Assembly (NCBI GenBank): GCA_021817045.1
Contig: JAKAWG010000058.1
Span: 1 to 32,215 of the forward strand
DNA: 32,215 nt
Direction: 5' to 3'
From: Acidobacteriota bacterium
GTDB taxonomy: Bacteria > Acidobacteriota > Terriglobia > UBA7540
Both the position numbers and the translations under genes were made by a program. Under the pieces are notes generated by a model that saw nothing but the letters and a program-made list of their open reading frames with translations, ran no database searches and was not told the origin of the DNA. Positions 22,930 through 31,115 of this stretch are shown one piece after another; position 1 is the first letter of the stretch; every line of letters starts with the position of its first letter.

Positions 22930-24570
22930 ATGCAGGAGTTTGAGTTTCTGCTTGCTGTGTGTATCGGCATGGTCGCTGGGGCCGTAGTCCTCTGGCTTGT
23001 CTTGAGACGGCTAAGTGAGGCGGCAGTCAATCAGGCCAAGAGCGAAAGCATGGGCGAAATTGCTCGGCTGGAGGAGCGCGCCAGCAGAGTTCCAACACTT
23101 GAGGCGCAACTCACGACGGCGCGGGAGGAGTTAGCGGCTCGCCAAAAAGAACTTCAGGAAAAGGCCAGCCAAGTTGCTTCACTAACAGAACAAACCTCGC
23201 GGCTGCCCGACCTGGAGAGGCAACTCAATGCGGGGAGAGCAGAAAGTCAGAAGTTGACTGAAGAACTGGCGAATCTGCGCGAGAAGGCCGGCGGCCTTGA
23301 ATCTGCTTTGGCAGCCCAAAAGGGCGAAGCGGAGCGTCTGAGAGCCGAACGCGCGGCGTTACAAACGAGTCGTGATGATCTCACAGCGACGGTGGAGGAT
23401 TTGAAAACTCACGCGGCGACCCTAACGACGGCGTTAGATGCGGAACGGAAACAAGGGTCGGAGAAACTAGCCTTGCTGAACGAGGCTAAGGAAGAGCTGT
23501 CGAATCGATTCAAGGCGCTCGCAAACGATATTCTTGAGGAAAAAGCAAAGCGCTTTACGGAGCAGAACAAGGCCAACATAAGCCAGATTCTCGATCCGCT
23601 ACAGACAAAAATAAAGGAGTTCCAAAGCAAAGTTGAGGAAGTCTACGTTAATGAGGGTAATCAGCGTAGCGCCCTCGGGGAGCAGGTTCGGCAGCTAATT
23701 GGCCTCAACCAGCAACTCTCATCAGACGCAAACAACTTGACACAGGCCCTCAAAGGTTCCAGCAAGACTCAAGGCAACTGGGGTGAGTTGATTCTTGAGC
23801 GTGTATTGGATGCATCCGGGTTGCAGGAGGGCCGTGACTATTATCTCCGCCCGACCTACACCCGGGAGGATGGTTCGCGTGCCCAGCCTGACGTGGTGAT
23901 ATGTGTTCAGGAAAACAAACACCTGGTGATTGACGCCAAAGTCTCTCTCACGGCCTACGATGTGTTCACGAAGTCGGATAACGAGGCGGACCAGACTACA
24001 GCCCTCGGCCATCATCTGAGCTCTATGCGATCACATGTTCAATCGCTTTCCGCAAAGAATTATCAGGGTCTCCCAGGTTTGAATTCAGTCGACTATCAGA
24101 TAATGTTTGTTCCTGTAGAGCCAGCTTTTACATTAGCGATGGCAAACGATGTGGGACTTTGGGAGGAGGCATGGAGGAAGAATGTTCTCCTTGTTAGCCC
24201 GAGTGGGCTATTGTTTGTCCTCCGAACTGTTGCGTATCTCCTTCGCCAAGAGCAGCAACAGCGGAACGCTCAAGAAATCGCCCGGCGGGGCGGTGAGCTC
24301 TATGACAAGCTCGTGGGTTTCGTTGAACAATTCAGCCAGATCGGTGAACGCCTCCGGCAGGCCCAAGATAGCTATGACGGTGCTGAAAAGAGATTGGCGA
24401 CTGGCCGAGGGAATGTTATAAGGCAAGCCGAAATGCTAAGAGAGCTAGGTGTGAAGCCGAATAAAGCCCTTCCTCAGGCTATCGTGGAATCAGCTTCTGA
24501 GGAGCCACTATTGCCCGCTGCGGCCGCCGTCCAGGATGATGTCCAGCCCCCGACAATCGAAAGCGAGTGA
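22930..24570 (+). CDS. rmuC: DNA recombination protein RmuC
   Basis: RmuC proteins limit inversion at short repeats and carry a PD-(D/E)xK-type nuclease domain. The 546-residue product has one N-terminal membrane helix (4-25), a long coiled coil (about 35-235), and the RmuC domain from about 240 to 500. The nuclease-like core shows G-N-W-G-E-L-I-L-E (E286), Q-P-D-V-V-I (D321) and I-D-A-K (D335, K337). ATG 22930 follows GGGGGAGAGAG and is preferred over ATG 22894, since the membrane helix begins directly after it. RmuC is common in chromosomes, but its position behind an OLD nuclease is unusual and suggests a joint DNA-processing or defence role, which is inference. Confidence 0.93.
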   Translation: MQEFEFLLAVCIGMVAGAVVLWLVLRRLSEAAVNQAKSESMGEIARLEERASRVPTLEAQLTTAREELAARQKELQEKASQVASLTEQTSRLPDLERQLNAGRAESQKLTEELANLREKAGGLESALAAQKGEAERLRAERAALQTSRDDLTATVEDLKTHAATLTTALDAERKQGSEKLALLNEAKEELSNRFKALANDILEEKAKRFTEQNKANISQILDPLQTKIKEFQSKVEEVYVNEGNQRSALGEQVRQLIGLNQQLSSDANNLTQALKGSSKTQGNWGELILERVLDASGLQEGRDYYLRPTYTREDGSRAQPDVVICVQENKHLVIDAKVSLTAYDVFTKSDNEADQTTALGHHLSSMRSHVQSLSAKNYQGLPGLNSVDYQIMFVPVEPAFTLAMANDVGLWEEAWRKNVLLVSPSGLLFVLRTVAYLLRQEQQQRNAQEIARRGGELYDKLVGFVEQFSQIGERLRQAQDSYDGAEKRLATGRGNVIRQAEMLRELGVKPNKALPQAIVESASEEPLLPAAAAVQDDVQPPTIESE

Positions 24571-24607
24571 CGAAGTGCTTGCGAGAGAACGTTGCCTGCC
24601 AGTACAA

Positions 24608-24636
24608 CGGGGGCCGCAGATCGACCCCCGATTTAA
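24608..24636 (+). terminator. Weak candidate terminator after rmuC
   Basis: CGGGGG (24608-24613) and CCCCCG (24625-24630) can pair around an 11-base loop, followed by ATTTAAT. The stem is short and the T-run poor, so this is a weak call. It lies 38 bases after the rmuC stop. Confidence 0.3.
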
Positions 24637-24902
24637 TCCTGTTCGGCGTCCTCATCCTTACAGTTATCCTGGATTGTGCGCGGCACCGTGATCGCATGTA
24701 ATTCACCACCGTTGACAAGCACGAGGTCAAGAAACCACAATTGGTCAACCTTCCCGAGGTTGATTTCCTGCGGATGCTCTTTGATGAACGCAAGAATGCA
24801 TTTCTCGCTGAAACGGTGAATGGCGGGGGCTTTCGAGTTTCGGCCGTTATGTCCACAACCCGTACAGAATCCACATGGCTGGTTGGTCCGCGAACCGGAC
24901 AA
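24633..24902 (-). CDS. Small cysteine-bearing hypothetical protein, uncertain
   Basis: A minus-strand frame of 89 codons begins with TTG at 24902 and encodes an N-terminal C-G-F-C-T-G-C-G-H-N cluster followed by a plausible soluble segment, H-R-F-S-E-K-C-I-L-A-F-I-K-E-H-P and V-D-Q-L-W-F-L-D-L-V-L-V-N-G-G. Residue make-up and codon choice look gene-like rather than random, but no ribosome site or family is recognised. A hairpin AAACGCC/GGCGTTT (24901-24917) overlaps the start. It may be a small gene or the tail of a decayed one. Confidence 0.3.
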   Translation of the reverse strand: MSGSRTNQPCGFCTGCGHNGRNSKAPAIHRFSEKCILAFIKEHPQEINLGKVDQLWFLDLVLVNGGELHAITVPRTIQDNCKDEDAEQD

Positions 24903-25126
24903 ACGCCGGAGGCGTTTCTAGAGCCGCAGAAATGAGATTTGAGAAATAGATCTCGCGCCGTCGCCCAGATATTACTCACTATCGCGCGCGGATACGTCTG
25001 ATGATTGAGAGCCCGGGCTCTGATAATGGCTTCTAAGATGTACTTCGCCCGCGCTAATCGCTGTTTCACGCCGAGGCGAAAGCGGCGTAGCCAGCAGGCC
25101 TCTGCTGCCCCGCTGCCGCAGCACCA

Positions 25127-25969
25127 TCAACGCCACCAGAGCGCGCTGACGGTGGCTCCGCCGTCATGTACCAGTTCAGCGCCGGTGATGTAGGCCGCCT
25201 CGTCAGATGCGAGGAAGGCTGCTGCCGCAGCGATCTCTTCAACCCGAGCCAGGCGTCCGACTGGAATCGCTTCCTCAAGTTTCGACATAACTGCCGGGTC
25301 GCTGAGCAGGTCGCGGTTAATGTCTGTCACTGCACCCTCTGGGCAAAGCAGATTGGACGTTATGTTGTAGCGGACCAATTCCATAGCGGCCGTCTTGCTG
25401 AGCATGCGAAGACCAGCCTTGGCGACGCAGTAAGCGCCTTGCTCTGGCGCAGGCAGGAGCGAGGCGGTGGACCCTATATGAATCATCCGCCCGCCGCGCC
25501 TCTGGCGGATCATCTGCTTGCCGACGATCTGCGTGCAGTAAAAGGCACCGGTCAGATCGACGGCCAGCATCTTGTCCCAATCTTCCGTGCGGCACTCCAT
25601 AAGGCTGCCGAAGACGATTATGCCGGCATTGTTGACGAGGATGTCCACCACGCTGAATTCTTCAAGGGCAGCGTGAAGCGTTTGCTCAATGGCCTCGCGG
25701 TCGGTTACATCGGTCTGGAACGCCTGTGCTCTCGATCCTACCTGGCGGATTTCTTCTGCCGCCTGTTCTGCTGGCCCCGGATGCCTATCGATGACAATAA
25801 TGTCGGCGCCCTCCCGCGCGAATCGCAGGGCAATCGCTTTTCCGATCCCGCGGCCAGAACCAGTAACCAATGCAATTTTTCCTTTCAGCCGGTCAGGCGT
25901 CGGAGTAATACGCGGCTGAAATCGCTCCGTACTGGAGACGTAGCCGGCAGTTGGGTTATTGGACGTCAC
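25127..25969 (-). CDS. SDR-family NAD-dependent oxidoreductase
   Basis: The 280-residue protein is a classical short-chain dehydrogenase with about 30 extra residues at its N terminus. The cofactor motif is T-G-S-G-R-G-I-G (36-43), an aspartate (D61) ends the second strand, favouring NAD over NADP, N-N-A-G lies at 113-116, and the catalytic S167, Y180 and K184 are in place. The start is a GTG at 25969 preceded by AGAAAGG. It is the last gene of the minus-strand sugar-acid cluster. In non-phosphorylating L-rhamnose pathways SDR enzymes oxidise rhamnose or 2-keto-3-deoxyrhamnonate, so such a role fits here, although the exact substrate cannot be read from sequence. Confidence 0.9.
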   Translation of the reverse strand: MTSNNPTAGYVSSTERFQPRITPTPDRLKGKIALVTGSGRGIGKAIALRFAREGADIIVIDRHPGPAEQAAEEIRQVGSRAQAFQTDVTDREAIEQTLHAALEEFSVVDILVNNAGIIVFGSLMECRTEDWDKMLAVDLTGAFYCTQIVGKQMIRQRRGGRMIHIGSTASLLPAPEQGAYCVAKAGLRMLSKTAAMELVRYNITSNLLCPEGAVTDINRDLLSDPAVMSKLEEAIPVGRLARVEEIAAAAAFLASDEAAYITGAELVHDGGATVSALWWR

Positions 25970-26074
25970 TGGTTACCTTTCTGGATTGATATGGCGATCC
26001 GCTTGGCAACCACCCCACCTCGCCATGCTTGGTGAAAGGTGTGGCCAGGACAGGAATAATGCCGCCCAACTCTC

Positions 26075-26845
26075 TCAAGCGATCTCTCCGTTGGGGTAAC
26101 GGCGCAGTACTTCAGGATCATAGAGCGGGATAAAATGCGCCGCCTGCGATCGAATACGCCGGTAGGCCCGGTCGCCTTCGGCCAAACTCTCAGCGATCCC
26201 GAGCGGATGTCCTTCCAAGGTGCCGTACTTGAAGGCACAGTCGCCAACCATTACCGTGCCGGCTTTCGTATCGATCGCGTAGACCATCGAGCTATGGTGA
26301 TGCGTTCCCGCCCACCAGACACGCAGGCCGGGCTCAATCTCATCTTCGTCCTCAAGCAGCCGCACGCGGTCACGAGCCTCGAATAGCAAGTAACGCAGTA
26401 CGGGGTCTGGGATGCATAACTCGCGCGGGACGTGGACATAACTGGGCCGCGCCATGATGTCCTCTACGCAGCCGCGCCTCGAAAAGCAGATCGTGGCGTT
26501 GCGGAAGAGTGGAATATTGGAGGTGGTGTACGCCTGGAGCGGTATTAGCAGCACATAGTTGACCTGGTCAGGCTTGATGCCAAGTCCCGCTAATGCGCGT
26601 TCTGGCCGCTCGTCTTCCGTACGTTTCATCTGGCAGCGTTCGCCAGCAAAGGCCCGCCAAGCCCGGTTAAGCTCCGCCAAGTCAGCCGGAGGCCCTGTAT
26701 TCACGATTGCTGTCACGTCTCCACATCGGATGACTACCATGTAAAAAAACAGAGTTTCCCACTCCTGCCAATGGCTCATCCAATACACTTCGGGTGCGGG
26801 GACTTCCACTTCACCCACTTTGAGCACCTGCACATGACAAGTCAC
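26075..26845 (-). CDS. MBL-fold lactonase-like protein without the metal-binding motif
   Basis: The 256-residue protein follows the N-acyl homoserine lactonase-type metallo-beta-lactamase layout: a strand leading to A-I-V-N-T-G (46-51), the helix and loop that should hold HxHxDH, a P-x-x-L-F-x-N-A segment after it, then G-T-H-H-H-S-S (180-186) and G-D-C-A-F-K-Y (201-207). The zinc motif is replaced by I-P-L-Q-A-Y-T-T (101-108): P102, Q104, Y106 and T107 stand where H, H, D and H are expected. The later aspartate D202 is kept. The GTG at 26845 is favoured because AGGAGG lies nine bases upstream. It may be catalytically altered, or act as a binding or regulatory protein; its neighbours handle sugar acids and lactones. 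Confidence 0.75.
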   Translation of the reverse strand: MTCHVQVLKVGEVEVPAPEVYWMSHWQEWETLFFYMVVIRCGDVTAIVNTGPPADLAELNRAWRAFAGERCQMKRTEDERPERALAGLGIKPDQVNYVLLIPLQAYTTSNIPLFRNATICFSRRGCVEDIMARPSYVHVPRELCIPDPVLRYLLFEARDRVRLLEDEDEIEPGLRVWWAGTHHHSSMVYAIDTKAGTVMVGDCAFKYGTLEGHPLGIAESLAEGDRAYRRIRSQAAHFIPLYDPEVLRRYPNGEIA

Positions 26846-26974
26846 TGCTGGCTCCCTCCTGTATAAACACACCGAATCAATCTATCGTGATCAGGTGCAG
26901 CGTGCCTGCCCTCGGTGCGTGCGTCAAAAAAGAGTCGCCCGAGCGCCGCTACGAGTTCTCTGCATTCGGTCGCA

Positions 26975-28111
26975 CTAGAAAATCAATGCCGCGTTCGCCT
27001 TGCCGGAAATTACGTCTTCATCCAGCTCGTAACCAAAGCCTGGCGCTTCGCTCAACTCGACGAAGCCGCTTTTCGGCACGGGCTCGCCACGTAAGAGAGG
27101 GCGCCCGCCCTGGGCGAAGATATCCACAAACTCGGCGCGGGGCGCATTATGGGTTGAGATTATGAAATGATACGTTGCCGCACCAACCCCGTGAGGGATG
27201 ACAGGCAAACCGTAAGCGCTGGCCATCGCCGCGATCTTTTTCAGCTCCGAAAGCCCGCCTGCGCGATAAATATCCGGCTGGAGGATGTCGACAGCCCTTT
27301 TCTCGATGAGATCGCGAAAGCCGTACCGGGTGAATTCGTGCTCGCCGCCTGTAATCAGCAACTCCGGCACGGCATCTTTAATCCGCCGGTAAGCGTCCGG
27401 CTGATCAGGAGGCACCGGCTCCTCCATCCAAAGAAGCTGAAATTCGGAAACCGCTTTTGCCAGCTTGATTGCATATGGCACGTCCAGAGCCATGTAGCAA
27501 TCGAGCATGATGTCACCGTCCGGCCCGATCAGCTTGCGCGTCCGCTCCACCAAGGCAATATTCTGGCGCAGGCCCTCCGGGCCATCGGCTGGTCCGTGGG
27601 GCAGCGCCAGTTTCACGTGCCGAAATCCTTCGGACAAGTGCCGCTCGGTTAAATTTCCGGTGACATAGACTGGAATTTTCTCTTTCGTCTTTCCACCCAC
27701 CAAGTTATAGACGGGCTGATTGACGGCTTTGCCCACCAAGTCCCAAAGCGCCAGGTCAATGCCACTGATCACCTCAATGACCGCGCCTTTGCGCCCATAA
27801 AATTGGGAGGCACGAAACATTTGCTCCCAAAGCAGCTCGATATTGAAGGGGTTCTGCCCAACCAGGAGATTCTTTAACTGTTCCTCGATCACGATCGGAG
27901 CGAGCCTGCCCTTGCCGCCTCCGACCACCCCCAGGCCTCGAATGCCTTCATCCGTGTTGATTTCCACGATGGCGGACGTCATGGGGCCATACCAACTGGA
28001 GCGCTTTTCACGGTAGTTGGGATAAATGGACATAGGGTTGGCGACCAAACCCTCGCTCAGCCACGAAGAACTCATCAAAATCGGATGGACCTTAATGGCA
28101 CTAATTCGCAA
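26975..28111 (-). CDS. Enolase-superfamily dehydratase, L-rhamnonate dehydratase-like
   Basis: The 378-residue protein belongs to the mandelate racemase subgroup and resembles L-rhamnonate dehydratase, which removes water from L-rhamnonate to give 2-keto-3-deoxy-L-rhamnonate. Magnesium ligands by alignment with RhmD are D204 (L-D-C-Y), E230 (W-M-E-E-P) and E257 (G-G-E-H-E); D280 in L-Q-P-D and H307 in I-P-H-G form the catalytic dyad, and H258 is also kept. The capping domain at the N terminus has A-N-P-M-S-I-Y-P. The start is a TTG at 28111, with GGAGAGGAGG just upstream. It is followed after 129 bases by the MBL-fold gene. Other acid sugars cannot be excluded. Confidence 0.88.
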   Translation of the reverse strand: MRISAIKVHPILMSSSWLSEGLVANPMSIYPNYREKRSSWYGPMTSAIVEINTDEGIRGLGVVGGGKGRLAPIVIEEQLKNLLVGQNPFNIELLWEQMFRASQFYGRKGAVIEVISGIDLALWDLVGKAVNQPVYNLVGGKTKEKIPVYVTGNLTERHLSEGFRHVKLALPHGPADGPEGLRQNIALVERTRKLIGPDGDIMLDCYMALDVPYAIKLAKAVSEFQLLWMEEPVPPDQPDAYRRIKDAVPELLITGGEHEFTRYGFRDLIEKRAVDILQPDIYRAGGLSELKKIAAMASAYGLPVIPHGVGAATYHFIISTHNAPRAEFVDIFAQGGRPLLRGEPVPKSGFVELSEAPGFGYELDEDVISGKANAALIF

Positions 28112-28260
28112 TTCCTGCCTCCTCTCCCGCGTTCTGCGAGTTCGTTCCTCGCCTTCGGGCTGTGAAACTAATCAGGATTGTGACTCCCAGTGCTGCCACT
28201 ACAGAAACCGTGTCACGATGAGATGGAAACCCGGGTAATTCGCTCAGGTCCTCCGGTCCT

Positions 28261-29775
28261 TTATGGCTGCACAGTTAGCACGGCCACTCCAAAACGACCG
28301 AGCGTCAGCGTATTCTTGCGCAAACGCGCACTAGCGGGTGGCTGGAAGCCCGTCGCTTCATCGACAAATTCTTCTTGCCCGCCTGAGATTCCCGAAAGTG
28401 AAACCTGGAACGGGCTCTCCCGCTCATTCACCAGCAGAATCTTCCGACTTCCATCCTTTCCAATGAAAGCCTGCGCATACACAGACGGCGCGCTGACGTT
28501 GGTTTCTACCAATTTATCACCGGGCCCTAAGTGATCATGGATCAGCTTCAGGACCCAATACCGGGCATTCGGTTGGCCAGTTTTCCAATCCATCATGGTT
28601 ACGCTCGGGAAAAAGCCCGGCAGTTGAGCCAGCGCTGACTCCCCGACTCCATCAATTCCAAGACGGGCCATATTGCCGTAGAGGTAAGCATACAGCGCGG
28701 AGCAGAGGTTCCAGTAGAAGTTCGGAATCGGACCCCGGGGCGTCCCATTGTCGCCGGGAAGAATGGCGCCGATTTCGTCAATGTCGGTTTGGGTCTCCGG
28801 TGAAAGGCGCTCGCGGATTGCCTGAATGTAGCGGACCACGTTCAGAAAGCCGTTCGCTTGATCAAAAAAGGTGTATTGCCATGCCTCGGGGTTTTCATCA
28901 GCCGGCGGCGTAGCGTAAAAGTGATAAGAAATCATATTGAGCGGAATGCCCGGCTTGTGATGCTCATGATTCAGAAAATAGTCGAAGTAGGCAGGTTCTT
29001 CAGAGGGGGCGGCCAGCACCATGCCGACGAATTTGATTCGCGGGTCGACCTTATGGACAGCACCGACGATGGCATCGTAAAGCTTAGTGTAAAACTCGGG
29101 CGTCATCCGATGCTCGAGATCAACTTCGTTCAGCACTTCCCACCAGGCAATCTTGTAGTGGTGGTTCGAGACGTGCTTGTGGCCATATTCGTCCGTAAAA
29201 CCGCCTGCCGTGTACCAGCTCACCAGGCGCGAGTAATAATCCGCTACCTCCTTCATGCTCGGATCACGCAGTTGGGTGCCTTGCTCGTACGTCCAAGTTA
29301 CTTGATCGGGATTGGCAGGATAAGGGACGGGGTGCGGGGTCTTAAACATCCACTGGGGGATCGTGCTGAAATTCCAGATCGTGGAGTGTTTCTCTGTCGC
29401 TTGGGCAAAATCTTCAGCAAACGGGTCGATGAGCGAAAAATCCCAGGAGGTTTTTCCGTTCGCCGGCGGCCGGAGTTCAGCTACCGCAAGCTTAGGGTAA
29501 GGGAGCCAGGGAACATAGCGCACATAATCGCAGTGGAGGTTTTGTAAGGCATGAAAGATCTTGTCGTGAATCGGCGAGGTACGACTCATTAAAGGGCTCA
29601 CCACGACTTGCAGGGTGGCGTTTGCGCGAGAAACGCCGATCACACGATCCCAGTTGACCGCGACGTTGACGTTTCGGGAGGCATACTTCTCATGTGACGA
29701 AGATGATTGCCGGCCGACGCAGCTTGTCAGACACAGGGAAACAAGCAGAACCAACGGGAATAATATCTTTCGCAT
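28261..29775 (-). CDS. GH39-like glycoside hydrolase lipoprotein
   Basis: The 504-residue protein is an exported clan GH-A glycosidase similar to GH39 beta-xylosidases and related enzymes. It carries a lipoprotein signal with L-T-S-C (C19). The barrel includes W-W-E-V-L-N-E-V-D (211-219) with the acid/base E217 after asparagine, as in all GH-A enzymes, and T-D-I-D-E-I-G (330-336) with candidate nucleophile E334. A C-terminal beta domain ends the protein. ATG 29775 is used because the signal peptide begins there and CCGAGAGG lies before it; the upstream ATG would add 21 unrelated residues. It probably removes side chains from plant polysaccharides for the sugar-acid enzymes encoded alongside. 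Confidence 0.78.
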   Translation of the reverse strand: MRKILFPLVLLVSLCLTSCVGRQSSSSHEKYASRNVNVAVNWDRVIGVSRANATLQVVVSPLMSRTSPIHDKIFHALQNLHCDYVRYVPWLPYPKLAVAELRPPANGKTSWDFSLIDPFAEDFAQATEKHSTIWNFSTIPQWMFKTPHPVPYPANPDQVTWTYEQGTQLRDPSMKEVADYYSRLVSWYTAGGFTDEYGHKHVSNHHYKIAWWEVLNEVDLEHRMTPEFYTKLYDAIVGAVHKVDPRIKFVGMVLAAPSEEPAYFDYFLNHEHHKPGIPLNMISYHFYATPPADENPEAWQYTFFDQANGFLNVVRYIQAIRERLSPETQTDIDEIGAILPGDNGTPRGPIPNFYWNLCSALYAYLYGNMARLGIDGVGESALAQLPGFFPSVTMMDWKTGQPNARYWVLKLIHDHLGPGDKLVETNVSAPSVYAQAFIGKDGSRKILLVNERESPFQVSLSGISGGQEEFVDEATGFQPPASARLRKNTLTLGRFGVAVLTVQP

Positions 29776-29928
29776 TGCGCACCTCTCGGTAATTCTCAGC
29801 GTTAGGCGGGACGGAGGAAGAAAAGACTCTGTTGACATTGATTGAATGAGTTACCTCTGCTCTGGCGTGGATCTGGAAAATTCTTAAACCCGACAGGGCG
29901 CTACGTGAAAGCTTTTGGAATTTTGCCG

Positions 29929-29942
29929 TCGCCCGCGGGCGA
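29929..29942. promoter_or_regulatory. Perfect 14-bp palindrome between GH105 and GH39-like genes
   Basis: TCGCCCGCGGGCGA reads the same on both strands. It lies downstream of the GH105 gene and upstream of the GH39-like gene in the minus-strand direction. It could be an operator for a dimeric regulator or part of a terminator stem, but no T-run follows and its GC content makes a chance palindrome possible. Confidence 0.25.
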
Positions 29943-29975
29943 GAACGAGTATTCGAAAAAGCCAAAAATGTTCCA

Positions 29976-31115
29976 TCAGGCCTGCTCTTCAGTTTCCGTC
30001 TTAAGTAGTTCGGCGTAGGAGCGAATCGCCGCCAAAAGCGGGCCTTGGCCCCAGGGTACCATTGCGCCGCGCGGCATGGTTCGATAATGTTCGGGACGAA
30101 AGCTTGGGTGCGTCTCGTAAGAAACGCCATCCAGCTTTCCCTCCTGTGTGACCCGCTCCAACAATCCAGCAAAGGCGCGGACGAGGACGTCGCGATATGA
30201 TTCGTCGAGCCAGCCTCGCCGAATGCCCTGACTGAGAGCATCCACCATGAATGCCGCAATCGAGGACTCTAAATAGCTATCAGGATCCGTGATCACTGTG
30301 TGCCAATGGCCAGAAGAATCTTGCGCACCTGCCATGGCTCGGCTGTGCTTTCGGAGAATGTCCAGTAACGCGGGCCATAAGGGATCGTCCTGTGGCAAGT
30401 ATTCTAGTACATGGACAACTCCGAGCGTCGCCCAGCCTTGTCCGCGTCCCCAGAAGACGCCGTTAGGGATTTTCAGACGCTCGCTCCAGAAGTGATGGAA
30501 CAAGTGATGCTGCTCATCAAACAGCAGTTCTATGCTGGAGAGAATGTTGCTCACGGCGAGGTCTCGGAAGCGGGACTCGCCGGTGAGTTGGTAGAGCTTA
30601 GCGAAAAATGGTCCGTCGAAGTGCATATTATCAACGAAGACACAAGGCCCGCCGCGAGCGGTCTCCAAGCCGGATCGACCGGCCGCATCGCTTCCCGGCA
30701 ATTCTGGAGGCAGATCGAAATGAGGGTCTTCAAATCGTACGTAGGCGCCGCGATCAGTCTGCCGAAACGCCGCAAGATATTCAGCGTGATCCCTTGCGGC
30801 GCGAAGCAGCGCGCTATCAGAGGTGCGCTCATAGAGCCGTAGAAGGGCAAGACCAGACGCCGTGTATTCGAATACGCGAGTTGGATCACGGCGGCTCGAC
30901 CATGCCTTCATCATTCCGTACACGAAGGCCTCATACTCCGATTCCCGGAGCCACTCCGCCGCGTCCAATAAGCCCTCAAGACCGATACTGTCTCCCCAGA
31001 ACCAGGTCTTCCAGCCATAGCCCATTAGCAGATCGGCGGCGCGTGCGGCGCTCTCTTTCAGGCGTGTGGTGTCAGAGGTGCGTGCGTGCATTCCAGCTTT
31101 GCTTATTGCATTCAT
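29976..31115 (-). CDS. GH105 unsaturated rhamnogalacturonyl hydrolase-like protein
   Basis: The 379-residue protein is an (alpha/alpha)6-barrel hydrolase of the GH105/GH88 type, which removes unsaturated uronic acid from the non-reducing end of pectin fragments made by lyases. Family motifs are F-V-D-N-M-H-F-D-G-P-F-F (160-171, D162 likely catalytic), F-W-G-R-G-Q-G-W (221-228), D-S-S-G-H-W-H-T-V (267-275), S-Y-L-E-S-S-I-A-A-F (280-289) and V-P-W-G-Q-G-P-L-L near the C terminus. No signal peptide is seen, so it is probably cytoplasmic. Its ATG overlaps the stop of the upstream enolase-type gene by four bases (ATGA), meaning translational coupling. Confidence 0.87.
   Translation of the reverse strand: MNAISKAGMHARTSDTTRLKESAARAADLLMGYGWKTWFWGDSIGLEGLLDAAEWLRESEYEAFVYGMMKAWSSRRDPTRVFEYTASGLALLRLYERTSDSALLRAARDHAEYLAAFRQTDRGAYVRFEDPHFDLPPELPGSDAAGRSGLETARGGPCVFVDNMHFDGPFFAKLYQLTGESRFRDLAVSNILSSIELLFDEQHHLFHHFWSERLKIPNGVFWGRGQGWATLGVVHVLEYLPQDDPLWPALLDILRKHSRAMAGAQDSSGHWHTVITDPDSYLESSIAAFMVDALSQGIRRGWLDESYRDVLVRAFAGLLERVTQEGKLDGVSYETHPSFRPEHYRTMPRGAMVPWGQGPLLAAIRSYAELLKTETEEQA

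Noticed and set aside
20956-24570. Classical Gabija system
   Set aside because: The OLD-type nuclease resembles GajA in layout, but the downstream gene is RmuC, not the UvrD-like helicase GajB.
25166-26035. Plus-strand frame of 289 codons over the SDR gene
   Set aside because: The minus-strand SDR shows all catalytic motifs; the opposite frame has none.
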